6,607 nt of DNA from Chromatiales bacterium (GCA_024639625.1 JAHEIA010000182.1:1-6607), one strand, 5' to 3'; positions 1-6,059 are shown, counted from the first letter of the stretch. Notes: generated by a model from the sequence alone, not told the origin. A program made the numbers and translations.

Positions 1-1
1 C

Positions 2-1360
2 CCGGACGATGCTCCCGATGTCGTAAACAATTCCTGGTCTCTGCAGGGCACGACGAATCTCTGCGATCCCGAGTTTTCCGCCGACATCGCCGCGCTCAAG
101 GCGGTGGGCATCGGCGTGATCTTTTCCGCCGGCAACTACGGCCCCAGCGCCTCGACCAGCGTCAGCCCGAACAATGACCCGCAGAGCTTCGCGGTCGGTG
201 CGGTGGACCAGTCGCTGACGGTGGAGACCTATAGCAGCAGGGGCCCGTCGGCGTGCAGCGCCGGCACCTATCCGCGGGTCGCGGCGCCCGGCACCGGGGT
301 CCTGACGGCCGACCTGACGAACTCGGGGGCGAACCCGACCTCGTACACCTTTCCCGGTGGCACCTCCTTCGCGTCGCCCCACGTGGCGGGTGCGATGGCG
401 CTGCTGATGCAGGCCGCACCGGGGGCGTCTCTCGCCGCGCTGGAGGCGGCGCTCGAGGCCGGGGCGCTGGATCTCGGTCCGGCGGGGCCGGACAACGACT
501 ACGGCGCCGGGCTATTGGACCTGGTCGGGGCCTACGAAGCGCTGATCGGCCCGCTGCCGCCCAGTTGCGGCGAGCCGCCGTGGGACTCGGCGCTGGACCA
601 GGGGGTGTTCCTCTGGGAGGATTGCCTGACCGGTCAGTGGCGGATGCGGTTTCTCGCCGGCGGCAGTGGCCCCTGGCTGCCCACCCTGGGCACCATCAGC
701 GCCGACCAGCCCTGGTGTCCGGGTTGTGTGACCGGGGTGTCGCTGGAGCCCCACGACCTGCTGGACTTCGTCAGTGACCCGAGCGTCGTGCTGTTCGACC
801 TGCAGGTGCAGGGTACGGGTTGGGACGGCATCGATTTCGATCCGCAGGGGGCGAACGTGTGTTTCGCGCCCGGCACTACGCCGGTATACCTGGGACAGGG
901 TGCTCTGCCGGTGGCCAGCCCGTTCGACCTGGGTACCCTGCAGGCGTGCGCGCCGCCGATCCCGAGCTGCGGCGAGCCGCTGTGGGACCCGGCGGTGGAT
1001 CAGGGGGTATATCTCTGGGAGGACTGCGTCACCGGGCAGTGGCGGATGCGCTTTCTCGCCGGCGGCAGCGGCCCCTGGGTGGGCACCGCGGGCACCATCA
1101 GCGCGGATCAGCCCTGGTGCCCGGGCTGCGTGACCGGGGTAATGCTGGAGCCCCACGACCTGCTGGACGTCGTGAGCGACCCGAACGTGGTGATGCTCGA
1201 TCTGCGGGTGCAGGGTACGGGCTGGGACGGCATCGATTTCGATCCGCAGGGGGCGAACGTGTGCTTCGCGCCCGGCACCACGCCGGTCTTTCTGGGCGCC
1301 GCCGCAGCGCCCGTGGGCACACCCATCGACCTGGCTACGCTGCAGGCGTGCATGCCCTGA
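2..1360 (+). CDS. Subtilisin-like (S8) serine protease, 3' part, with two C-terminal Cys-rich modules
   Basis: The reading frame is open from the first complete codon at 2, so the gene starts upstream of the window. The GTG at 104 lies inside the protease domain and is not a start. Seen: a VVNNSWS segment near residue 8, the FSAGN oxyanion-hole Asn (residue 45 of the visible part), and GTSFASPHVAG with the catalytic Ser at residue 122 (codon 365-367). These are the hallmark second half of an S8 peptidase domain; the catalytic Asp and His would lie before the window. The protease domain ends near residue 180 (the DYGAGLLDL segment typical of subtilase ends). Residues 189-452 are two near-identical modules with six cysteines each, presumably disulfide-bonded outside the cytoplasm. 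The family is normally secreted and cleaves proteins; substrate specificity cannot be read here. The stop is TGA at 1358-1360. The protease assignment is secure; the role of the modules is unknown. Confidence 0.93.
   Translation, partial: PDDAPDVVNNSWSLQGTTNLCDPEFSADIAALKAVGIGVIFSAGNYGPSASTSVSPNNDPQSFAVGAVDQSLTVETYSSRGPSACSAGTYPRVAAPGTGVLTADLTNSGANPTSYTFPGGTSFASPHVAGAMALLMQAAPGASLAALEAALEAGALDLGPAGPDNDYGAGLLDLVGAYEALIGPLPPSCGEPPWDSALDQGVFLWEDCLTGQWRMRFLAGGSGPWLPTLGTISADQPWCPGCVTGVSLEPHDLLDFVSDPSVVLFDLQVQGTGWDGIDFDPQGANVCFAPGTTPVYLGQGALPVASPFDLGTLQACAPPIPSCGEPLWDPAVDQGVYLWEDCVTGQWRMRFLAGGSGPWVGTAGTISADQPWCPGCVTGVMLEPHDLLDVVSDPNVVMLDLRVQGTGWDGIDFDPQGANVCFAPGTTPVFLGAAAAPVGTPIDLATLQACMP
566..1357 (+). 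repeat. Tandem duplication of a 134-codon module inside the protease gene
   Basis: Unit 1 spans 566-967 and unit 2 spans 968-1357, in frame and 402 bp apart. Aligned without gaps over 128 residues, the two protein units differ at about 22 positions (about 83% identical, counted by eye). Each unit begins CGEP and contains LWEDC, GQWRMRFLAGGSGPW, PWCPGC, EPHDLLD, GTGWDGIDFDPQG, NVCFAPGT and a final LQAC. That gives six Cys per unit in the same positions. A 41-bp block (821-861 and 1223-1263) is identical in both copies, whereas the linker ends are diverged. I do not recognise the module as a named domain. A beta-rich, disulfide-stabilised substrate- or surface-binding module is an inference from the Trp, Gly, Asp and Cys content. 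Confidence 0.9.
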
Positions 1361-1570
1361 ATGCCGGTTCGGTGGTATCCTCTCGCCTGCGCAGCGTATG
1401 GTGCGGATCAGACGTACGCGGCATGGCTTGAAGCGCGGGCTCGAATCAGGCTCGGACTGGCAAACGGTGATAGCGATCGACTTTTCCCGCAACGCTTTCC
1501 GTCTCTCGACAACCGGGCCGCCGCGATCGGCCTTTCGGTGTGATCCATAGAACCAGGAGCAGTAGCGACT

Positions 1571-2344
1571 ATGAACTGGAAATATCCTCTTCCGCGAATT
1601 CCCGGCAGCCGGGCGATGGTGCTGTCCGCCGCCTTGGCGCTGACGGTTTCAGGTGCTGCGGCCCTCGCCGCGGAAGCCGATGAGCATTCCGGCCACGCAG
1701 CGTCGGAACAGGCCATGGAGCACGATCATTCCGGGCACGCCGCTCCGGAGCAGGCTATGGAGCACGATCATTCTGCGGACGAGCATGCCGGGCACGACGC
1801 GGGCGCTGCTGACGATCCGCACGCCCATCACCGGGCAATGATGCAGCAGACCGGCTACCGTCGCTCGGAGCACGATTATGCGCTGCACGACGTCCCGCTG
1901 GTGGATATGCAGGGGAACCAGACGTCGTTGCTGGCCCAACTGGACGCCGGCAAGCCGGTAATGGTCAACTTCATCTTTACCACCTGCACGACCATCTGCC
2001 CGGTCATGAGCGCGACCTTTCAACAGGTGCAGTCGGAGCTCGGCGCGGAGCGCGACCAGGTGCGTATGATCTCTGTTTCCATCGACCCGGAACACGACAC
2101 CCCCGCGCGCCTGCGCGAGTACGCGGAGCTGTTCGACGCGGGAGACCAGTGGGAGTTTCTCACCGGAAGCCTTGCCAACAGCATCGCGGTGCAGAAGGGA
2201 TTCGACGTCTATCGTGGCAACAAGATGAACCACGAGCCGACCACCCTGATGAGAAAGGGGCAGGGAGACCCCTGGGTGCGGATCGACGGACTGGCGAGTG
2301 CCGCCGACATCGTCAAGGAGTACCACGCGATGCTGGGCCGCTGA
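1571..2344 (+). CDS. SCO1/SenC family copper chaperone with His-rich N-terminal extension
   Basis: The product is 257 aa. The start ATG is chosen because AGGAG (1555-1559) precedes it and a Sec signal peptide follows directly (Arg/Lys-containing start, hydrophobic residues about 15-32, probable cleavage after ALA at 31-33). Residues 39-85 are His-rich (12 His) and include a 14-residue tandem repeat. The Sco thioredoxin-like domain occupies about residues 90-257. It shows the CxxxCP motif (TTCTTICPVMS; Cys139, Cys143), the SIDPEHDTP segment, and His221 in NHEPTT, the likely third copper ligand. Known for the family: periplasmic copper delivery or thiol redox work for the CuA site of cytochrome oxidase and other cuproproteins. 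The His-rich segment could store or hand over Cu, Ni or Zn (inference). It is followed after 14 bases by the cytochrome/binding-protein fusion, with the next ribosome binding site overlapping its stop codon, so the two are probably co-transcribed and functionally linked. The cysteine-to-His spacing is several residues shorter than I recall for classical Sco proteins. Confidence 0.93.
   Translation: MNWKYPLPRIPGSRAMVLSAALALTVSGAAALAAEADEHSGHAASEQAMEHDHSGHAAPEQAMEHDHSADEHAGHDAGAADDPHAHHRAMMQQTGYRRSEHDYALHDVPLVDMQGNQTSLLAQLDAGKPVMVNFIFTTCTTICPVMSATFQQVQSELGAERDQVRMISVSIDPEHDTPARLREYAELFDAGDQWEFLTGSLANSIAVQKGFDVYRGNKMNHEPTTLMRKGQGDPWVRIDGLASAADIVKEYHAMLGR
1685..1768 (+). repeat. 42-bp in-frame tandem repeat encoding a His-rich metal-binding segment
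   Basis: Two 14-codon units, 1685-1726 and 1727-1768, encode HSGHAASEQAMEHD and HSGHAAPEQAMEHD, followed by a degenerate partial third unit (HSADEHAGHD). The DNA copies differ mostly at third codon positions, so the duplication is not brand new and the protein sequence appears to be kept. The HxxH and HDH patterns are typical of metal-buffering extensions. Confidence 0.85.
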
Positions 2345-2348
2345 GGAG
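2343..2348 (+). promoter_or_regulatory. Ribosome binding site overlapping the upstream stop codon
   Basis: GAGGAG starts inside the TGA stop (2342-2344) of the Sco gene and lies 10 bases before the ATG at 2359. It fixes the start of the cytochrome fusion, although the frame stays open farther upstream inside the Sco gene. It also suggests that the two genes are translated from one message. Confidence 0.8.
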
Positions 2349-2358
2349 TTTGCAATCC

Positions 2359-4035
2359 ATGATATCTCTTCGCCCGTTCCTCGGCTTCCTGCTCTTTTTC
2401 AGCCTCGGTTTCCTGCTGGTTCCTGCGGCCAGCGTCGCTGCCGATCCGGCGACGGCAGTCGAAGCGCGGCACACACCGGAACAGGTCGAGCTCGGTCGGC
2501 GTATGTACCAGGAGGGGATTCTGCCTTCCGGCGAGTTGATGACCGCCCGGGTGCAGGGGGACATCCGGCTCACCGGGGAGCAGGTGATCTGCGGGGCCTG
2601 CCACCGGAGGAGCGGCATGGGGGCGAGCGAGGGCCAGGAGGTGGTGCCCGCGGTGACCGGGGACATCCTCTACGCGCCGTTGCGGCTGCCGACCCTCAAG
2701 CCGCCCTTGCCCCCGACGCAGCGCGCGGCCTATACGGACGAGACCCTGAAGCGCGCGATCCGCGACGGCATCGGCCCGGATGGTCAAGCGTTCAATCCCT
2801 TCATGCCGAATTACCCCTTGTCCGACACCGAGTTGGATAGCGTTATCGCCTATCTGAGATCCTTGTCGATCGCGCCGGCGCCTGGGGTAACCGAGACCGA
2901 GGTCCATTTCGCCACCATCGTCGCAGATGCGGTAGAGCCCGCGGCGCGCAAGGCATTTCTCGACACCATGCAGACCTTCGTTGCGCAGAAGAACGTCCCC
3001 ACCCGCAACGAGGATCAGCGCGCCGCGCACGCCCCCTGGCACAAGGCGTGGGTCTTCGGGCCCTACCGGAAGTGGGTGCTCCATGTCTGGGAATTGAACG
3101 GGCCCCGTGAGTCCTGGCCCGAGCAGTTGGCGGCGCAGTACGCGGAGCAACCCGTATTCGCCGTCGTCAGCGGGCTCGCCCCTGGGGGTTGGCAGCCCAT
3201 GCACGAGTTCTGTGAAGGTTTCGAAGTCCCTTGCCTGTTCCCCATCACCGATCTTCCGGTCATCGACGACGACGATTTCTATACGGTTTACTTGTCCCGT
3301 GGAATGGTGTTGGAGGGCGAGGCGATCGCGCGGCACCTTGCAGAGCAGCAACTCCTGGGGCAGGTGATCGTCCAGGTCTACCGCGAGGGGGATGCCAAGG
3401 GGCAAACCGCCGCCGCTGCGCTGCGTGATGTACTGCAGAAAAGGGGCCTGCAAGTCCGGGACGCTCGTCTGCAGGACGGGGCGGAGGGAACCACGGCGTT
3501 CTGGCAATCCCTGATCGAGGACAGCGGGGCCGGGGTCGTCGTCTCTTGGCTTGGTGCTTCGGATATGGCCGCCCTGTGGTCCTCCGGACTTCCAGCGAAG
3601 CCCCCGATCGAGCGCATCTACCTCTCCAGCACCCAGTTCGGACCAGGAGCCGACGGGATCCCGCCTGCTGCGGTCGATCGCGTCTATTTTATTCACCCCT
3701 ATGAATTGCCGCAGAAGCTGAACAGGCTGCTGCTGCGCTCTACCGGATGGTTGCGTTCCAAACGGATCTATGCGCCGGCGGAGAAGCGGATTCAGGCGGA
3801 CGCGTTCTTCGCGCTGAAGATGGCCGGCGGGGCCATGAAGACCATCCGCGGTTATTTCATCCGCGACTACTTCCTCGAAAGCATCGAGCATATGGTGGAC
3901 AACGCCTCCTACACCTCGGTGTACCCGAGGGTCAGCCTCGCCCCTGGACAGCGCTTCGTGGTCAAGGGCTATTACATCGCCAAGGACGACGGAAAGGGTG
4001 GGTTGCAGGCGGTGACCGAGTGGGGCTCCCAGTGA
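2359..4035 (+). CDS. Exported fusion of mono-haem cytochrome c and type-1 periplasmic binding protein
   Basis: The product is 558 aa. The ATG at 2359 has a strong GAGGAG site and is followed by a Sec signal peptide (hydrophobic residues about 7-26, cleavage near SVAA at 27). No lipobox Cys is seen. A cytochrome c domain occupies about residues 35-175: one CGACH haem-binding motif (Cys78, Cys81, His82) and a likely axial Met149 in NPFMPNYPLSD, followed by the usual C-terminal helix (DTELDSVIAYLRSL). From about residue 188 (VHFATIVAD) to the end it resembles the type-1 solute-binding fold of branched-chain amino acid ABC receptors. That region contains repeated beta-alpha segments such as PVFAVVSGL, QVIVQVYREG and GVVVSWLG, and a C-terminal APGQRFVVKGYYI segment. 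Cys285 and Cys292 may form a disulfide; Asp303-306 form an acidic cluster. No transporter subunits are nearby. A periplasmic redox or ligand-sensing role tied to the adjacent Sco protein is inferred; the ligand is unknown. Confidence 0.88.
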   Translation: MISLRPFLGFLLFFSLGFLLVPAASVAADPATAVEARHTPEQVELGRRMYQEGILPSGELMTARVQGDIRLTGEQVICGACHRRSGMGASEGQEVVPAVTGDILYAPLRLPTLKPPLPPTQRAAYTDETLKRAIRDGIGPDGQAFNPFMPNYPLSDTELDSVIAYLRSLSIAPAPGVTETEVHFATIVADAVEPAARKAFLDTMQTFVAQKNVPTRNEDQRAAHAPWHKAWVFGPYRKWVLHVWELNGPRESWPEQLAAQYAEQPVFAVVSGLAPGGWQPMHEFCEGFEVPCLFPITDLPVIDDDDFYTVYLSRGMVLEGEAIARHLAEQQLLGQVIVQVYREGDAKGQTAAAALRDVLQKRGLQVRDARLQDGAEGTTAFWQSLIEDSGAGVVVSWLGASDMAALWSSGLPAKPPIERIYLSSTQFGPGADGIPPAAVDRVYFIHPYELPQKLNRLLLRSTGWLRSKRIYAPAEKRIQADAFFALKMAGGAMKTIRGYFIRDYFLESIEHMVDNASYTSVYPRVSLAPGQRFVVKGYYIAKDDGKGGLQAVTEWGSQ

Positions 4036-4094
4036 GTCCTGGGGTTTTCGGAAGGCTGCCTGGTAGGCGGGTCGCCGAGTAAGCGAGCGGGTCC

Positions 4095-4121
4095 CGGCGA
4101 GCCTTCGGCTCGGGCTCGCCG
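4095..4121 (+). repeat. GC-rich hairpin downstream of the cytochrome fusion
   Basis: A perfect 9-bp inverted repeat, CGGCGAGCC (4095-4103) and GGCTCGCCG (4113-4121), encloses a 9-base loop. A nested 6-bp alternative exists (4098-4103 with 4107-4112, loop TTC). TCGCCG at 4072-4077 could also pair with 4095-4100. It sits 60 bases after the stop codon, where a transcript end would be expected, but no T-run follows, so an intrinsic terminator is not supported. It could be an RNA-stabilising or attenuating structure, or chance in GC-rich DNA. Confidence 0.5.
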
Positions 4122-4140
4122 CGTGTGCTCCTGGAACCAC

Positions 4141-4149
4141 GGAGAAGGA
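4141..4149 (+). promoter_or_regulatory. Possible ribosome binding site for the PKD-type fragment
   Basis: GGAGAAGGA lies just before the GTG at 4153; the GGAG part has an 8-base spacing. It is the only Shine-Dalgarno-like sequence near the start of this frame and is the reason for choosing 4153 over the GTG at 4123. Confidence 0.4.
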
Positions 4150-4152
4150 ATC

Positions 4153-4503
4153 GTGGAAAATTACAAGCTGCGCCTCGACGCCCTCGATCCGGTTTATCCC
4201 AATCTCATCGTCGATCAGGCGGGCAGTTATGTGGTGCAATTAATCGTCAATGACGGGACTCTGAGCAGCGTGCCGGATCTGGTCGAGATTACCGGGGGCT
4301 GTTCGGGAGATGCCGTGATTCTGGAGAACACGACTATACCCAGCGGTGTTACCACCTGCACAGGAACCCTTTCGATTACCCTCGGTCCCAATCTCCAGGT
4401 ACTGCCTGCAGGCGAACTGGATCTGCACGCCCCGGTCGTCAGCTTCCTCAACGGGGTAACCGTGCATTCCGGGGCTGCCTTGGTTGCCGCGCTGGGGCCT
4501 TGA
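4153..4503 (+). CDS. Probable 5'-truncated remnant of a large secreted PKD-type protein
   Basis: This 116-aa frame starts at a GTG with the purine-rich site above. The frame is also open back to the TGA at 4033, but the codons before 4123 look non-coding (Gly/Arg/Ser-rich). Residues about 7-40 match the C-terminal half of a PKD or Ig-like domain, with the diagnostic AGSYVVQLIVNDGTLSS. From about 45 on, alternating short strands (SITLGPNLQVLPAG, HAPVVSFLNGVTVHSGA) resemble the stacked-repeat tail found at the end of many large bacterial surface proteins. There is no signal peptide and no first half of the PKD domain, although both would be needed for an exported protein. The simplest reading is the surviving 3' end of a much longer gene that lost its front by deletion or rearrangement. 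The alternative is a small genuine gene with an atypical start. It may not be expressed. Confidence 0.5.
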   Translation: MENYKLRLDALDPVYPNLIVDQAGSYVVQLIVNDGTLSSVPDLVEITGGCSGDAVILENTTIPSGVTTCTGTLSITLGPNLQVLPAGELDLHAPVVSFLNGVTVHSGAALVAALGP

Positions 4504-4603
4504 TGCCGTATGTCGCTGAGAGTGCGCGCGGCGAAGCGAGGCCATAGCGGGGTGTACGCAGTGCTCGCCTTTCTGTCGAGGTGGGCGGCGCCCCCTGTTC
4601 TGC

Positions 4604-4608
4604 GGAGG
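4604..4608 (+). promoter_or_regulatory. Ribosome binding site deciding the start of the secreted Ig-like protein
   Basis: GGAGG lies 8 bases before the ATG at 4617. It favours that start over the in-frame GTG at 4581, which has no such site and would put 12 non-hydrophobic residues before the signal peptide. Confidence 0.8.
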
Positions 4609-4616
4609 TATTCTGT

Positions 4617-5852
4617 ATGCTTGCGAGAAAATGGCTGATTTCCGCGCACCTTGCGATCGGGTTGAGCGGCGCCAGCGGCGCCTGGGCCGCGGCAACCACC
4701 TATTGCTGCGATGCCGCGGCGGAGGCCGCCTATCTGTCTGATCTGGCGGCCCTCGCCAATGTCTCGAGCACCCCGCACGAGGGATTCGACGTCGCCCCCT
4801 GGGGCGTCGAGACCGACATCTATTCCGGCGGCGCGCCCAAATCGAGCGTGACCAATCTCGGCATCACCTGGTCGCCGTTGCCGAGTACCGTCAACGGAGC
4901 GCTCGCCACCAGTCTGGCCGCGGGTGGCGTGCACGATGGCACCCATCGGATGTACGCAGTGGACAGCGGTGGCATCAACCATCCAGCCCCGGACGGCTTC
5001 GCGCTTTCCGCCGTCGGTGCGCAACTGCACGCCGTTGGTGGCTGGTTTCGCGGCACGGGTACCCCGGCCAAGCTCGCCTTCATGGTCGATGGCGATCCGA
5101 ATCGGGTGGACTTCACCGGCCTTGAGGCCACTGTGGTCGGCTGGAAATTCCTCGGCTTCATCGATGACCAGGGCTTCGGTTCGCTGGAGATCTACACCGC
5201 GGACGAGGTGGGTGACGAGTTGCGGATCTTCTTCGCCGACGATTTTAACTTCGGAATCGCGCCGCTTGGCGGTGATCCGCGCAACATTGCGCGTCTGGAA
5301 GAGCCGAGCCCGGCCGATGTGAAGACCGGTGTTGCCAATCTGCGAGGCTGGGCGGTCTCGCCCTGGGGCGTCGACCGAGTCGGGTTCTACCTGGACGGCG
5401 TCTATCTATACGACATTCCCTTCGGCGGCAAGCGTCTCGATGTCTGTGCAATCTACGATCCGGTCGCTTACCCCGGTTCCTGCGAGTCGGGCTTCTCCAT
5501 GGCCTTCACCTACAGCAGGCTCGAGCCGGGGCCACACGTCGCGGAGGTCCGCGTGATGGATCTGCAGGGGGGCTGGAGTTCGGACGCGGCCCAGTTTTCG
5601 GTCACCCGGTTTGCCAATCCCTTCGTGCCCGACGCGGCCCTTATCGACCTTCGGGAGTCCGTTCTCGAAGTGCTGAGCAATAATCAGTTCGCCCTGCGCT
5701 GCTTGGTGGTCGAAGGCGTCTATTACCACGCCCAACTGATCTGGGACAAGAAGCAGCAGGATTGGAAGAGCGAACTCATCGCCGACGCCGGCGGAGATTG
5801 CCCGATTACCGGCGGCGCCAACGCGGTCTTCTGGCCGCCGCCAGGGCCCTGA
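4617..5852 (+). CDS. Secreted beta-sandwich and Ig-like two-domain protein, function unknown
   Basis: The product is 411 aa. It has a classic signal peptide (MLARKW start, hydrophobic stretch, cleavage after AWA near residue 24) and then a CC pair in TTYCCDA. Residues about 45-215 look like a single beta-sandwich of the kind seen in secreted lectin-like or PEP-CTERM-type proteins (GGWFRGTG, LAFMVDGDPNRVDF, GWKFLGFID, FFADDFNFG); I see no PEP-CTERM tail. Residues about 229-331 are an Ig-like domain of the type found in extracellular glycosidases and adhesins (LRGWAVSPWGVDRVGFYLDG, SGFSMAFTYSRLEPGPHVAEV, VMDLQGGWS), with two Cys that may pair. The last 80 residues form a compact unknown tail with Cys in LRCLVVEG and GDCPITGG. 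No catalytic motif is visible, so binding or structural work at the cell surface is an inference. It lies 113 bases after the PKD-type fragment and has its own strong ribosome binding site. Family assignment is tentative; being a real exported gene is not. Confidence 0.85.
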   Translation: MLARKWLISAHLAIGLSGASGAWAAATTYCCDAAAEAAYLSDLAALANVSSTPHEGFDVAPWGVETDIYSGGAPKSSVTNLGITWSPLPSTVNGALATSLAAGGVHDGTHRMYAVDSGGINHPAPDGFALSAVGAQLHAVGGWFRGTGTPAKLAFMVDGDPNRVDFTGLEATVVGWKFLGFIDDQGFGSLEIYTADEVGDELRIFFADDFNFGIAPLGGDPRNIARLEEPSPADVKTGVANLRGWAVSPWGVDRVGFYLDGVYLYDIPFGGKRLDVCAIYDPVAYPGSCESGFSMAFTYSRLEPGPHVAEVRVMDLQGGWSSDAAQFSVTRFANPFVPDAALIDLRESVLEVLSNNQFALRCLVVEGVYYHAQLIWDKKQQDWKSELIADAGGDCPITGGANAVFWPPPGP

Positions 5853-5942
5853 CGGCTCGCTAGACAGCGCTTCTGCTCACTGGTTGTTCCCTGTTCCCAT
5901 GACGTGGCGATCCGTTACCTGCGGAATCTAAAGGGAAAAACC

Positions 5943-5986
5943 TTCGTCGCTTTTTCCTCGCTTGTTCATCGGTTTTTCATCGAGAC
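5943..5986 (+). promoter_or_regulatory. Four-copy 11-bp direct-repeat array, likely response-regulator binding site
   Basis: TTCGTCG (5943-5949), TTCCTCG (5954-5960), TTCATCG (5965-5971) and TTCATCG (5976-5982) start exactly 11 bp apart. They are separated by the 4-base spacers CTTT, CTTG and GTTT. The 7+4 layout with 11-bp period is the geometry that OmpR/PhoB-family response regulators use; four units would seat two dimers. The block ends 94 bases before the ATG at 6077. A weak -10-like TATACC lies at 6005-6010, which would place the array just upstream of, or over, the -35 region, as expected for an activator. The repeats are read directly; the regulator type is inferred and the sequence does not match a specific box I know. 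Confidence 0.6.
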
Positions 5987-6044
5987 TTTGCCTCCGGCGC
6001 GGCCTATACCTACGTCAAGCGGGGTGGCGTTGATGCTCCCGGCG

Positions 6045-6059
6045 ATCGTGAACCACGAT
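6045..6059 (+). promoter_or_regulatory. Perfect inverted repeat just before the ribosome binding site
   Basis: ATCGTG (6045-6050), AAC, CACGAT (6054-6059) is a perfect 6-bp dyad with a 3-base centre. It ends six bases before AGGA (6066-6069), the ribosome binding site of the small exported protein. As DNA it could be an operator; as RNA it is a short hairpin that might tune translation. A dyad of this size can also occur by chance. Confidence 0.35.

Noticed and set aside
512..1492. 326-aa open frame on the minus strand
   Set aside because: It mirrors the duplicated modules of the protease gene; its internal repeats are just the reverse reading of that duplication.
1361..1543. 60-aa frame beginning directly after the protease stop
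   Set aside because: It has no ribosome binding site, no recognisable motif, and composition like spacer DNA. The ATG touching the stop codon is probably chance.
2209..4239. 676-aa open frame on the minus strand
   Set aside because: It lies antisense to the Sco and cytochrome fusion genes, has Arg/Gly/His-rich composition without recognisable motifs, and results from the GC-biased third positions of the real genes.
4797..5374. Shared 14-bp word CCCTGGGGCGTCGA at 4797 and 5361 in the Ig-like gene
   Set aside because: Both encode PWGV followed by an acidic residue in the same frame, but the surrounding sequences are unrelated, so an internal duplication is not supported.
5885..5898. Tandem TGTTCCC direct repeat
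   Set aside because: There are only two 7-bp copies end to end, with no phasing or neighbouring signal that would suggest a function.
5934..5957. GGAAAAA/TTTTTCC inverted repeat as a terminator of the Ig-like gene
   Set aside because: The stem is only 7 bp and A/T-rich, with a 10-base loop. Its right arm is part of the phased TTCNTCG array, which explains the bases better.
6005..6010. TATACC as the -10 element of a sigma-70 promoter
   Set aside because: It matches only four of six consensus bases and has no good -35 at 16-18 bp. It is kept only as a weak hint within the array entry, not as a feature.
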